Positions 35,456 through 45,659 are shown, counted from the stretch's first letter. The stretch: 64,000 nt of DNA from CAVZLD01 sp963776055 (GCA_963776055.1 CAVZLD010000005.1:248001-312000); one strand, 5' to 3'. The notes: a model not told the origin generated them from the letters alone. Numbers and translations: made by a program.

Positions 35456-37837
35456 ATGCTGCGCAACGCTTGTCTGCTGCTGATTGTCTGGAATCTGGCA
35501 TCCCCACCCGCGACGGCCCAGTCGGTGCAGATTTCGAACCGGCCTCCGAAACCGCGGGAGGTCGGCTACCGTCCGGCCGACGGTGCCCACAGTTCCTTGA
35601 ATCCCCCATCGTTTATCTGGCTGCATGAACCGGAAGCGGATACGTACTCGATCCAATGGGCTCGACAGGAAGACTTCGCCGACGCAACTACGGCGGAAGG
35701 TTTTGTCTGGAACACCTACACGCACGATGCGCCGCTCGACCCGGGCACCTACTTCTGGCGGTACCGATTGGCGACCAAAGATGGCCAAACATCCAACTGG
35801 AGTGTCACACGCCGGGTCACGGTAACGGCGGACAGCACGCCCTTCCCGATGCCGACGCGCGCCCAACAGCGTTCGCGGATGCCCCAGGGCCACCCGCGAC
35901 TGTTTCTCCGTCCGGAAGACTTGCCGCGGCTGCGCGAACTGGCGGCGGGTCGCTTGGCCGACGATTTCGACAAGCTCCGCCGGGAAGCGGATCGTATCCT
36001 CGAGGCCGGACCAACACCGGAACCGACGGAACGAGGATCCGCGCGTGACAAGGGAGATGTCGAAGCGATCAAGTACTGGTGGCCCAATCGCCAACAGACG
36101 GAACGCGCCTGCCAGGAGGCGGAGACGCTGGCCTTCGTCTACCTGATCACGCAAGAACCGCGGTACGGCCAGGCGGCACGTCGGTGGGTATTGCACCTGG
36201 CCTCGTGGGATCCGGACGGTCCTACGAATTTTCAACTCAACTGCGAAGCGGCCAAGCCGATGCTCTTCCGGCCGGCTCGGGCGTACGACTGGGCGTATGA
36301 CATGTTCACGGAGGCGGACCGGGAGACGATCCGGGCGATCACTTCTCGTCGAATCCACGACGCCTGGGAAAGCGGGGAAGTCCGTCGCGGCACGGGCCAT
36401 CTGAATGCCCCGTACAACAGCCACGGCAATCGCACCTGGCACAAGATCGGCGAAGCTGGAATTGCCTTTCTGGGAGAGATCCCCGAGGCGGAAACCTGGC
36501 TCGACTACGCCGTCAACAAGTTTTTTGCCTGCTACCCGGTCTGGTCCGACGAAGATGGCGGCTGGCACGAGGGCGTCAGCTACTGGTCTGGGTACATGGC
36601 CAAGGCCGTGTGGTGGCTGCAGGCGATGAACTCCGCGCTGGCTGTGGACGGCCTGCGGAAGCCGTTCTTTGCGCACGTCGGTGACTATCCGCTGTACATC
36701 GCGCCTCCCGGTTCCCCGAACAGCGGCTTTGGCGATCAGGCGTATCGCCCCCCGTCCTCCAGCGTGGGTCGCTCGTTGGAGTATTTCGTGCGGATGAAGA
36801 GCCAGCAGCCCGATGGCGGGCGGGCGGCCTACTGGCGCTGGTGGGGCGACAGCTGGTCGATGCGCGGACCGGACGGAGTTCTCGGATTCCTGTACGCGGC
36901 GAATCTGCCGCCGCTGCCCGCCGCGCGACCTCCGACCGATCTTCCGCCGTCCAAGATCTTTCGCGGAATCGGCGTCGCCAGCTTACATACGACACTGCTG
37001 GACAGCCGTGACGACGTGCATTTCCTGTTCAAGTCCAGCCCCTTCGGGACGCAAAGCCACGGCCACAACCCCCACAATACGTTTCAATTGAATGCGTACG
37101 GCGAGGCACTGCTGACCACCTGCGTGTATCGCGATCTGCACGGTAGCAAGTTTCATTACCGTTGGGCCCACAGCACGGTCGCTCACAACGGAGTTCTGGT
37201 CAACAGCGAGGGGCAGATCCCACATACCCCCGCCCCACATGGAAAGCTTGTCCACACCCAGCTGACCCCGGATTGGGACTACGTTGTGGGAGATGCAACC
37301 GCCGCCTATGGAGATCGACTGTTGCGGTATCGCCGGCACGTGCTGCTCCTGAAACCGGACAGGACGACGACCACGGCGAAGTCCACCGCCGCCCCCGTTT
37401 GGATTGTGCTGTACGACGACCTGCAAGCGCGTCAGCCGGCCACGTTCCAATTCCTGTTGCACGGGTTAAGTTCCTTTCAAGTCGACGCAACTCGCGCGCG
37501 ACTTCGTCTGCAACGTCCCGAGGCGGGAGCCGACGTGCAGTACCTTGCAGCGGTTCCCCTCACGTTTCGACAGTGGGATGGCTACGACCCACCGCCGACG
37601 CGTAACTTTCCCAACCAGTGGCACGTGGAAGCGGCGACGCTCGATCCGCAGCAGGAGGTCGCCGTGTTCACGGTGATCGCGCCGTTTCGCGGCAGCCAAC
37701 CTCGGGAATGGTCGGCGGAACGGGTCGAAACCGAAGCAACGCGCGGCGTGCGAATCGTCGAAGATTCGGGCACGACCACGGTGGAGTTTCCCCGACCCGA
37801 ATCGACTGCCGAAGTGCGTGTGGTCCGGACGCCGTAA
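35456..37837 (+). CDS. Secreted DUF4962 / heparinase II-III family protein
   Basis: 793 residues, predicted polysaccharide lyase-like enzyme exported by a signal peptide (LLLIVWNLASPPATAQ). The N-terminal DUF4962 part has an Fn3-like sheet (YSIQWARQEDFAD; YFWRYRLATKDGQTSNW) and an alpha-toroid with QTERACQEAETLAFVYL, NSHGNRTWHKIGEAG and EDGGWHEGVSYWSGY. The heparinase II/III beta-sandwich contains SSPFGTQSHGHNPHNTFQLN, whose His residues are the usual metal or catalytic ones. A role in degrading sulfated or uronic-acid glycans fits planctomycete biology, but no sulfatase is adjacent. Confidence 0.88.
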   Translation: MLRNACLLLIVWNLASPPATAQSVQISNRPPKPREVGYRPADGAHSSLNPPSFIWLHEPEADTYSIQWARQEDFADATTAEGFVWNTYTHDAPLDPGTYFWRYRLATKDGQTSNWSVTRRVTVTADSTPFPMPTRAQQRSRMPQGHPRLFLRPEDLPRLRELAAGRLADDFDKLRREADRILEAGPTPEPTERGSARDKGDVEAIKYWWPNRQQTERACQEAETLAFVYLITQEPRYGQAARRWVLHLASWDPDGPTNFQLNCEAAKPMLFRPARAYDWAYDMFTEADRETIRAITSRRIHDAWESGEVRRGTGHLNAPYNSHGNRTWHKIGEAGIAFLGEIPEAETWLDYAVNKFFACYPVWSDEDGGWHEGVSYWSGYMAKAVWWLQAMNSALAVDGLRKPFFAHVGDYPLYIAPPGSPNSGFGDQAYRPPSSSVGRSLEYFVRMKSQQPDGGRAAYWRWWGDSWSMRGPDGVLGFLYAANLPPLPAARPPTDLPPSKIFRGIGVASLHTTLLDSRDDVHFLFKSSPFGTQSHGHNPHNTFQLNAYGEALLTTCVYRDLHGSKFHYRWAHSTVAHNGVLVNSEGQIPHTPAPHGKLVHTQLTPDWDYVVGDATAAYGDRLLRYRRHVLLLKPDRTTTTAKSTAAPVWIVLYDDLQARQPATFQFLLHGLSSFQVDATRARLRLQRPEAGADVQYLAAVPLTFRQWDGYDPPPTRNFPNQWHVEAATLDPQQEVAVFTVIAPFRGSQPREWSAERVETEATRGVRIVEDSGTTTVEFPRPESTAEVRVVRTP

Positions 37838-37884
37838 TCCGGATGATTCCTTCTCGGGGGAACGTTGGCCCACGGCGACAGCGC

Positions 37885-37955
37885 GTAGCACCACCCTGTG
37901 CGTCTTGTCGCCCTCGCTGCTCGGAAGAAACATCGCCCCGAACGCTACACGTCCG
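37885..37955 (+). repeat. Post-gene dispersed repeat, copy C
   Basis: GCGTAGCACC, then CGTCTTGTCGCCCTCGCTGC, TCGGAAGAAAC and CCGAACGCTACACGTCC. It is the best-preserved copy of the family and starts about 48 bp after the lyase stop codon. Confidence 0.75.
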
Positions 37956-37966
37956 AGCGACACGCT

Positions 37967-38621
37967 CTAGGGTTTCGGCGGTGTCGATTCGGTCGTCGTT
38001 TCCTGGGAAGGAACCAGTTCTTTGGTCTTTTTGTCCCAACGAACCGTTCGCACGTGAAGACGATGTTGTCCGTGGCAGTCGGTACAGACGATCTGAGACA
38101 CGTCCTGTTTTTCCGGACACCGCTGCTGCCAGCGGGTGAGGACTTCGGTGGCGGCGACGTCATGCGAGTCGTGACATTCTTGGCAGGCTTCACCGATCGC
38201 CTCCAACGGATAGAGCACGTCGGGAGGCGTAATGTTGTTCTCATCATTCCGATGCGCGAAAGACGCCCCGTGGCAATCCACGCATCCGATCTGCTCGGCG
38301 GCGTGAATTCGCGCTAACGGCTCCCGCTCGTAATTTCCATGACAAACGAAGCAAGCCGCATTCAGCGCAAACTGTGCCGCGCAGTTCGGCATCTTCCTCG
38401 TCGGATGCATCCGAAAGCAACAGCGGCGATTCCTTGTCGACCACCAGGGGCGGCAATTTCGGCGCGGCCGTATCTGGGGACGGTGCAGTGGACTCGGCGC
38501 CGAGTGCAGTCATTGTCTCCGGCGTCGGCCAGGAAATCGCCAGCGATCCCAGGATGACCGCTCCCACGAACAAGGCAACGCCGCATGGCTTTCCGTATCG
38601 CACGTGGATTCCTGGTGTCAT
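37967..38621 (-). CDS. Secreted tetrahaem-type cytochrome c (frame-disrupted)
   Basis: A signal-anchor segment (VALFVGAVILGSLAISWPTP) and an acidic linker (LLLSDASDEEDAE) lie in one frame; the haem domain follows in the next, joined near 38375. Four CxxCH sites are seen: CFVCHGNYE, CVDCHGASFAH, CQECHDSH and CTDCHGQH. NITPPDVLYPLEAIGEAC between sites 2 and 3 matches small planctomycete/verrucomicrobial multihaem proteins. Other His residues could be distal ligands. The likely role is periplasmic electron transfer; its partner is unknown. The gene lies near the DUF1549/1553 cluster, whose members also often carry haem sites. Confidence 0.75.
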
Positions 38622-38807
38622 CGCGTGTGTCCTCGTGTTCGGCAGCGGTCTGCCGCAGACAATCGACGAAAGGGGGCTCCGCCACCAGGCACGCCGCGGA
38701 GATCGTAGCAAAGGGAGGCGTTCTCGGCAGCGACCGGACAGGGCGATATTTCCCGACGGTGATCGGGTCCTATCCTACCGGATCCCTGAGGGAATCGCAC
38801 GATCCGT

Positions 38808-40969
38808 TCAATGATCGCCGACGAATTCCTGGGTGTTGACCAGAGCCCAGACGAGCCCTTCGATGCCCTGGCGGCGATCATCCTTTATCGACTGACAGTA
38901 CTTCCGTGCCCATTGAACTTCGTCGCCACGAGGTGCCCGGCCGAGCACACACCGGAACACATGCTCCACAATCTGCTCGGGAGACAGTTTGCTGGCGGCC
39001 CAGTCTTCGATGATCTGTTGCTGGCAGGAGCTTAGTCGCTGGCCGGTGGCGATCAACGACGACAGAGCACGTGTCGAATCGGACTCGTGATCTTCCGAAT
39101 TCACGGCGGAAGCAACGCGAGCGGCCACAATATCATCGGACCGTTGCTCGGCCGCGTCCCGGGAGGCGTCCACGGGAATCTGGACCAGTTGCACCAGCGC
39201 ATCAAGAGGATCGGAAAAGAAAACGGGGCGATAGTACATCCGGCTGAACAGCGGTATGGAACCGGCGGATGGCACATCGCGCACATTGGCCTCGGTAATC
39301 ACATGGGACCGAGTGAACGGGTCGCTGAGCAAAATCCAGCGTGTCAATTGGTGCACGTCCCAGCCCGACGACACAAACTCCTCGGCCAGCTCATCTAGCA
39401 GTTCGGAGTGTACCTCGAAACCCTGCCGCCCCAGGTCGTCGACCGGCATCGTCAAGCCATATCGGAAGAGTTGCAACCACAATCGATTCACGAACGCCCG
39501 CGCCAACTGTTCCGAGTCGAGCAGTTGCCGCGCGAGATCCCGGCGATAGACCCGATCCTGCACACGACCGTTGGAGCGGATCGGCTCGTTACCGGGAAAG
39601 GCCGGGGCCACGCGCTGCCAGCTTCCATCGGGTTGTTGGTAGCCGACCGTGCCGGCGACGCGCACTCCCTCGACCAGATCGCCGTTGAAATCTTGGTCGG
39701 TCAACCGGAAACGTCCCGGCCCCAGCGACTGGACGTGTGTCTGACGAAAGAATGCCGCGAACTGCCAGAAGTCTTCCTGCCGCAGACCACTTTGCGGATC
39801 ATCATGGCATTGTGCACACTGCGCCGTCGCCCCAGCAACACGCGACAAATCTCGACCGTCGGCCGCGCTCCCGAGGCATCGGTGAGGGCGAGCAGATAAT
39901 TTGTTGCCCCGTGATAATCCTTTTCGTTCACGGAATTGGAGCCTTTGGCGGTCAGCAGCTCGAGAACGATCTGATCGAAGCCCTGGTTGCGGAGCAGCGC
40001 CGCTCGCAGATAACGCTCCAAACCGCTGCGCAACGAAGCCGCCGACGGTGTATCGTCCCGCGTGGAACGGAGCAGTTGTGACGCGTAAATCTCGCTCCAG
40101 TGCTGTGCTGATTCCGCTCGATGCTCCGGCTCCGCATAGAGGTGGTCGATCAACGCTTCTCGACGACGCTCTGGCCGCGTCTCGTCAAACTCCGCCAACT
40201 CAGCGGCGCTCGGTTTCCGTCCCAGCACATTCTCGTAGACCCGTACACACCATTCGGAATCGGCGATCGCGGGAGAAGGTTCGACGCGCGCCTGTTCCCA
40301 AGCGTGATGTAAATACTGATCGATCCGTTCCACCACAGTCAGCCGTTCGCGATCCCACTCCGCCGCGTGCTCGGGCATGAGCTGGTTCATCGCGTCGCTC
40401 GCATCGGCCAGCTGCGTCGCCTCCCCATCCTCTTCCAGCTCGGGAGAAACCGCAGCCGCCGGCGACGGCTCCACGGCCGGCGGTTCGTTGCCGGATGTCG
40501 GATCCGAGCTCGACTCGGATGTCGCTGTCGACGCTGCCGTCTCGGCGTTCGCGTCGTCAGTCGACGAGCGTGCCACGGTCACGTCGCTCCCATCGTTCGC
40601 TCGCCACCCGATCACGTGCTGCAGCGCCGCCAGTGCCAGCACGACGCCCGCCATCAGGACGACGGATTGGGCGACGAGCCAAGTGAGCCGACGAAATCGG
40701 CGCTGCCGAACTCGACGACCACCTGCTTCGGAGCGAAACACGAGTTCGACGCCATCACCATTCCCAGATTCTTGCACCGGCGGCGCCACCAACCCGGGTA
40801 AGTTCGGCGGACGCGCCGGCTGTGCCGTAACCCGACCGACCGGCTCGGATCGCAGCAGAATTCGTTCGCGCAAGTCCGGCGGTCGAGTGCCTCCCAACAC
40901 TTCATCCAACAACGATTCGATGAGCGGATCGTTGGCAGGTCGAGCCGGCTTGCGACGCGAGGCTCTCAT
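38808..40969 (-). CDS. Anti-sigma-like N-terminus fused to DUF1549/DUF1553 (frame-disrupted)
   Basis: Membrane protein of about 715 residues. Residues 1-100 are a short cytoplasmic segment (MRASRRKPARPANDPLIESL; EVLGGTRPPDLRERILLR), then a membrane span (LVAQSVVLMAGVVLALAAL) and an acidic Ser/Thr linker. DUF1549 follows (VYENVLGRKPSAAELAEF; DYHGATNYLLALTDASGARP). The frame then breaks near 39830, and the next frame continues CAQCHDDPQSG and FAAFFRQTHVQSLG, then DUF1553 (LARAFVNRLWLQLFRYGL; SEYLDL-like lid). CAQCH is the expected haem-like motif. It overlaps its sigma factor gene by 4 bp. Confidence 0.8.
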
Positions 40970-41500
40970 GTGAGTTTATCCTCGATACAGACCCGTAACT
41001 GTTTCTTGGCTCGTTGCATCAGGTTCTTGGCACCGTGTTCGGTGATTTCCAACGCCGCCGCGATTTCCAAACGTGAAGACCGATCGCGGAATCGCATCTC
41101 CAGGGCCATGCGAGCACGATCCGTCAATCGGTCCAGGCAGCTTCGTAACGCCTCCAGCATTGCTTCCCCCTGGTCATCGGAGACCAGGCGCGTCCATGCT
41201 TGGTCAATCTCTTCAATCTGCTCCACCAGGATCATGCGCCCCGACCGCCGACGGGCGCTGATGAACCGGTTGTACGCCACCCTCCGAAGATAGGCGGCAG
41301 TGGCCGCAGCGTTGTAATCATGGAACGGACGCTGCAAGACGGCCAGGAAGGTCTCCTGGGTCAGATCGTCCGCCTCCGCCACCTCGCAACCGAGCGCTCG
41401 CGGGTCAGCGCCAGATCCCGGACTGATGGTCCTCGATCAGTTGCTCGGCGGAAAAACCACCGGCCGTCTGACGGGGTGAAGGATCACGGATCGTGGACAT
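40966..41500 (-). CDS. ECF sigma factor (frame-disrupted near the N-terminus)
   Basis: Planctomycete-type ECF sigma factor. Region 2 reads AEADDLTQETFLAVL and AYLRRVAYNRFISARRR; region 4 reads MALEMRFRDRSSRLEIAAAL then EITEHGAKNLMQRAKKQL. The upstream ATG at 41500 opens with STIRDPSPRQTAGGF and SAEQLIEDHQSGIWR and meets a stop near 41410; the region 2 frame starts about there with RALGCEVAEADD. So at least one indel lies near 41400-41415. If translation starts at GTG 41382 instead, region 2.1 is missing. The ATGA overlap with the next gene marks that protein as its regulator. Confidence 0.75.
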
Positions 41501-41708
41501 AGGACAAGCGTACGGGTCTGGGGAAAGTACTCAGACCTTGCCGTGGGAGCGGTAAGCCCGGGGACGCCTCCGGCCGCCGCGGAATGGAATCCACGTCACG
41601 CGGACGGTTCTGATCGACAAGCGGCCATCCTCGAGCGGGGTTGGCCCGGACGAGACGTCCTCCATTGTAACGAAAGGGGCCCCGCAAGTGACACCTTTCG
41701 TTCACGAA

Positions 41709-42951
41709 TCAGGAGAACAACTCGCGAATGAGTTTGCCGCCATTGGCGATTTTCATGGGGCGCCCGCTCCGGCTGGTGAAGGTGGTTTCCAGCGGAATCC
41801 CCAGCGCCTGACAGACGGTGGCCATCAGGTCCTGCGAGGTGTACGGTTCGGTCTCGACGCGGGTTCCATCGGCATTCGTTTCCCCCACCGCGATGCCGCC
41901 TTGCAGGCCACCGCCCCCCAACACGACGCTCCAGGCCCGCGCCCAATGGTCGCGTCCCGCGTTGCCGTTGATCCGCGGCGTGCGGCTGAACTCCCCCATC
42001 CATACCACGACAGTGTCCTGCAAACGCCCGCGCTGATCCAGATCCTCCAGCAGGGCGCTCATCGCCTGGTCCAGCACCGGCAGCTTGTCATTCTGCAGCG
42101 CGGGAAAGATGTTGCTGTGATGATCCCATCCGCCCAGATCCACTTCCACGAACGGCACGCCGGCTTCCACTAGTCGCCGCGCCATGAGACACCCCCGGCC
42201 AAAGTTATTCATCCCATAGCGTTCCTGTGCGGCGGTAGGTTCCGATCGCACTTGAAAAGCATTCAGCTGCTGACTGGTCATCAGACGAACGGTCTCGTCC
42301 AGCACCTTCGCGTGATCGCGGGCCGCCACCCCGCGCTGCTGATCGACGAAGCCCTGCTCGAGCCACTGCAGTGCAGCGCGCCGGCGATTCCATCGCTCCG
42401 CATCGACGCTCAATTTCAGATTGCGGATTCTGCCGTCGGAATTGACCACGAACGGTGCCCAGGCCATCCCGAGAAACCCGGGGCCGACACTGCCGCCGCC
42501 CACGGAAACGAAGGGCGGCAACTCCACCTCGGGCCGCTCATCGGACAGTTGATGCGCAATGACCGATCCATAGCCCGGATGCTCGACGCTCGGGTTCGGG
42601 ACAAACCCGGTGTGCATGTAATACCGCGCTCGACCATGATCGGCCTCCTGCGTGCTCATCGAACGGACAATCGCCAACTGGTGCATCTGCTGGGCCAGTC
42701 GCGGCAGATGTTCGCAGATCATTACGTCGCCGGAGGTCGCGATCGGGCGGAACGGTCCTCCCGTGGCGGCACCAGGCTTGAGATCCCACAGATCCAGCGT
42801 CGACGGTCCGCCACCCATCCACAACAGAATGGCTGCCTTCTGCCGACGCTGCAATTCATCCGCGCAACTGCAGACTGTGCGTCAGGGAAAACGCCGGCAG
42901 GGTCATCGCGGACGCGCCCGCAAGATGCTGCAGGAAATGTCGTCGATTCAT
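41709..42951 (-). CDS. DUF1501 protein with Tat-like leader (frame-disrupted)
   Basis: DUF1501 (alkaline-phosphatase-like fold) exported protein, usually paired with DUF1549/1553 proteins. The leader MNRRHFLQHLAGASAMTLPA carries a twin Arg; it is in a different frame from the body, which starts CADELQRRQKAAILLWMGGG. The shift is at about 42868. Body motifs include GGPSTLDLWDLKPG, ADHGRARYYMHTGFVP, WDHHSNIF and VVVWMGEFSRTPRING with GRDHWARAWSVVLGGGG. The metal site residues appear intact. Function is unknown; substrate processing with the DUF1553 partner is often suggested. Confidence 0.85.
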
Positions 42952-43040
42952 GCCCGCAGGCCGAAGCAAGTTCGTTGGATCATTGTCACAGCGCACGCGT
43001 AAATCCTCCCGGCCAACCATCCATCGATTCCCCCGATGGA

Positions 43041-44735
43041 TCAGCGGATCAAAATGAATTCATTGCTGTTTAGCAGTGCCCACCACAGGTCCTGCAATAC
43101 CTGCTCGGCAGGCGAAGAACCGGCCAGAACACGCTGGATCCCCTGCAACTCCTGGCGAGTGGGACTCCGCGCCAAGGCGACCTGAAACATCTCTCCCACG
43201 ATGTCGGCCGGTCGACGGCGATCGGAAACGAGCCCCGCCAGGTATCCGCCCTCCGTTAAGCGAGTCGCTTGCTTCATGAGTTCGCCGTTGAACATCATCA
43301 AGGTTTGGGTGATCGTGCCATTGAATGTCGTCGCATCATCCCCCTCGTCGGTTCCCAGCACGAGCGTGAACTGGCGGAGCCACCGCTCGCGCTGCCGCTC
43401 ACGCTGCTCCGTCCGCTCCGGATCGGGAGGCGTCTCGCCCCGGCCCACCAGCACCAACGATTCATACAACTGCTCTGGCGTCATCTGCCGCAAATAAAAC
43501 CGGCTGAATCGCGGTGGCTGCCCCGAAGAAGGGTCGTCCGCTAGATTGCCCTGCCGCGCCTGACTGGACAGCCCATACGGCTCGCTCAACATGATCCACT
43601 GCATCAATTGCTTCAAATCGAAGCTGTTCTCTGCGAGTTCCGTCGACAGGTGATCGAACAATTCCGGGTAAACCGGCGGATTGTGCGGCCCCATGTCGTC
43701 CACCGGGTCCGTGAAACCGTGACCGAGGAAGTGGGCCCATAGGCGATTCACGATCGCGCGCGGCAACTGCTCCGACCGGACGATCAGTCGAGCTAATTCG
43801 TCGCGACGGTTCACATCCTCCAGATAACCGCTGGTGCCAATGGCCGTCCCGTCAACAAATACTGGAAAGGCTGCCTCCAGTCGCCCGTTGCGCAACTCGT
43901 AATATACGCGGGCCGTCTCGGCCTCCGGCGGTCGATCCTCACCAGCAAAATCCTGGTTGGCCAGTTCGACAAATCGAATGTCCCGACTGCCCGGCTCGAA
44001 CCGTCGCAGCGCAACCGTCTGGCGAAAGAAAGAATTCAGCCCCCAAAACTGGCTTTGCTTCCAGTCGTTGAAGGGGTGATTATGGCACTGAGTACATTGC
44101 ACTTGCAGGCCGAGAAACAGACGCGCCGTTTGCGCCGTGGCCTGCGTTGCCTGGTCGTCCAGCTTGCCCACCAGGAAATTGACCGCCCCGTTGAATCCGG
44201 CGCAGTCCGGGCGACTGCCGCCGGTGGCTGACACAAGTTCGTGCACCAGTCGATCGTATGACTTGTTTTGCCGAAACGACGTTTCCAGGTACTGGTGCAG
44301 GCCCGCCCGGTCGACGAGCGAATTACGGTCCTGACTGCCGGGGCGCCCGATGAGCATCGTGGTCCACAATGATGCCCAATGGCTGGCGTATTCGAAACGG
44401 TACTCGTCCCCGTACAAGAGCGCATCAATCAATCGCTGCTTCTTGCCCGAACGGCGATCTGCTTCATAGCGTAGCAACTCCGCCCGTGTCGGGATCCGAC
44501 CCACCAGATCCAAGAACGCGCGGCGACAGAACGCACCGTCCCTCGCTTCCGCCGACGCCGCCAGGCCACCCTCCTGCCACCCGCGGCGAATCGCCTCATT
44601 GATCGCCGCCACCACAGAAGGCACCGCGGGCCCGGCCGGCGACGCGCTGACCCCCACGCTCGGTGGCGACAGGATCGAGGCCAACGCCGCGACAACTTGG
44701 ACACGAGCGTAGTGAGATATTCTCAGACCGTGCAT
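43041..44735 (-). CDS. DUF1549/DUF1553 secreted protein
   Basis: About 564 residues if started at MHGLRISHYARV (44735); MSFLLDTHSYV at 44789 is an alternative. A hydrophobic leader VVAALASILSPPSVGVSA precedes the DUF1549 domain (AFCRRAFLDLVGRIPTRAEL; RLIDALLYGDEYRFEYASHW). The CxxCH motif appears in LQVQCTQCHNHPFNDWKQSQ, and DUF1553 ends the protein (AIVNRLWAHFLGHGFTDPVD; LLNSNEFILIR). It is the first gene of the minus-strand DUF1553-DUF1501-sigma-DUF1549/1553 cluster, about 90 bp from the DUF1501 gene. The family is nearly confined to Planctomycetes-Verrucomicrobia relatives; activity is unknown. Confidence 0.9.
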   Translation of the reverse strand: MHGLRISHYARVQVVAALASILSPPSVGVSASPAGPAVPSVVAAINEAIRRGWQEGGLAASAEARDGAFCRRAFLDLVGRIPTRAELLRYEADRRSGKKQRLIDALLYGDEYRFEYASHWASLWTTMLIGRPGSQDRNSLVDRAGLHQYLETSFRQNKSYDRLVHELVSATGGSRPDCAGFNGAVNFLVGKLDDQATQATAQTARLFLGLQVQCTQCHNHPFNDWKQSQFWGLNSFFRQTVALRRFEPGSRDIRFVELANQDFAGEDRPPEAETARVYYELRNGRLEAAFPVFVDGTAIGTSGYLEDVNRRDELARLIVRSEQLPRAIVNRLWAHFLGHGFTDPVDDMGPHNPPVYPELFDHLSTELAENSFDLKQLMQWIMLSEPYGLSSQARQGNLADDPSSGQPPRFSRFYLRQMTPEQLYESLVLVGRGETPPDPERTEQRERQRERWLRQFTLVLGTDEGDDATTFNGTITQTLMMFNGELMKQATRLTEGGYLAGLVSDRRRPADIVGEMFQVALARSPTRQELQGIQRVLAGSSPAEQVLQDLWWALLNSNEFILIR

Positions 44736-44989
44736 CAGTCCGAACCAAGCGAATAGAACGTAGGAATGTGTGTCAAGAAGAAAAGACAAGGCGCGGACGA
44801 ATGCCGCCGGCGCGGGGTCGGAAATCGGCCCCTACGCAAACGCTAAACGCCAAGGACACCCGCGATGTACTCAGCCGATATTCTCGCCAGCAGCTCATCC
44901 CCATGGGCAACAACCGACGCGGGCAACTGCAGCAAAATGAAACAGTTTGATGACAGGTGTACTATTTTGCGTCACTCAAAATGAAACAG

Positions 44990-45019
44990 GCGGACTGGCC
45001 TTGGAATGACCAGCCCGCC
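44990..45019 (-). terminator. Hairpin terminator
   Basis: GGCGGACTGG and CCAGCCCGCC form a ten-base stem with one A-C mismatch around a 10-nt loop. On the minus strand it is followed by TGTTTCATTTTG, a moderately T-rich run. It ends the short minus-strand unit that starts at the sigma-54-like box at 45230. Confidence 0.6.
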
Positions 45020-45050
45020 TTGTAATCGCGGATTCCGGTGTGTGATTCGG

Positions 45051-45206
45051 TCAAGCGGTCTGCATTCTCTGTCCCAAGTTGCCTCTTCGCATCCCGAAAA
45101 TCTTGGCCGCACGCATCGTCTTTCCGCGTGAATTCAGAGACCTCTTCAGTACCGACCCCGATCTGTTGCCTCTTCTCGGCTCCGGCCCCCGTGTCCTCTG
45201 AATCAC
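45051..45206 (-). CDS. Small ORF with Fis-type helix-turn-helix signature
   Basis: A 51-codon frame from GTG 45206 to TGA 45051. Its last 35 residues, SVLKRSLNSRGKTMRAAKIF then GMRRGNLGQRM, follow the Fis/NtrC C-terminal HTH pattern (GN-xx-AA-xx-LG-x-R-x-L-xx-R). The first 16 residues are Arg/Pro-rich and carry no signal. It may be a small stand-alone Fis-like regulator, or the last piece of a decayed NtrC-type gene. Codon use includes many AGA/AGG, unlike neighbouring genes. A sigma-54-like promoter lies just upstream and a hairpin downstream. The remaining 44790-45659 spacer shows no other gene. Confidence 0.4.
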   Translation of the reverse strand: MIQRTRGPEPRRGNRSGSVLKRSLNSRGKTMRAAKIFGMRRGNLGQRMQTA

Positions 45207-45229
45207 CTCAACTCTGTCCCAGTAAATAT

Positions 45230-45246
45230 AGCAAACGTTGTGCCAA
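45230..45246 (-). promoter_or_regulatory. Sigma-54 (-24/-12) promoter-like box
   Basis: On the minus strand the sequence is TTGGCACAACGTTTGCT: GG and GC are exactly ten bases apart and the flanking TGGCAC and TTGCT match the consensus. The predicted start (near 45219) is about 13 nt before the GTG of the small Fis-like ORF. Confidence 0.6.
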
Positions 45247-45659
45247 TCTCTTCGAGATAATTTCCATGCTTGGATTTCGCATGGAGCGGACGCGGGAAAA
45301 CGCCCTGTGAAAGATGGATGGCTCTGACGAACATGGCGCGAGCAAATAGGAACGCGGAAAGCGGGCGGAAGACGCGGATCAACGCGGATCGATGGCAGCC
45401 CCGGACCTGGTGCCCTCGATCGGTGACCACACTGCCGCGCAAGGCAAACGACCTACGCCGGGACACGCGATGCGCACCGGTTCGCAAGGCGCCGGTTCTG
45501 CTCCGACCCGCATGGATCCGCGGCATCCGCCTTCACAGCGTCCTCCATTTCTGCCGCCGGCGCCCACGACTCGGCGACCTTGCGATTCAAGGAGCGGCAG
45601 CATCGAACCGAGAGGCGGGCGTCCCAAACGAGACCCGGCTCGGCGATGCGTTTGTCAAC

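Noticed and set aside
45203..45526. 107-codon minus-strand frame upstream of the small Fis-like ORF
   Set aside because: Arg/Ser-rich with no motif, and it runs across the sigma-54-like promoter.
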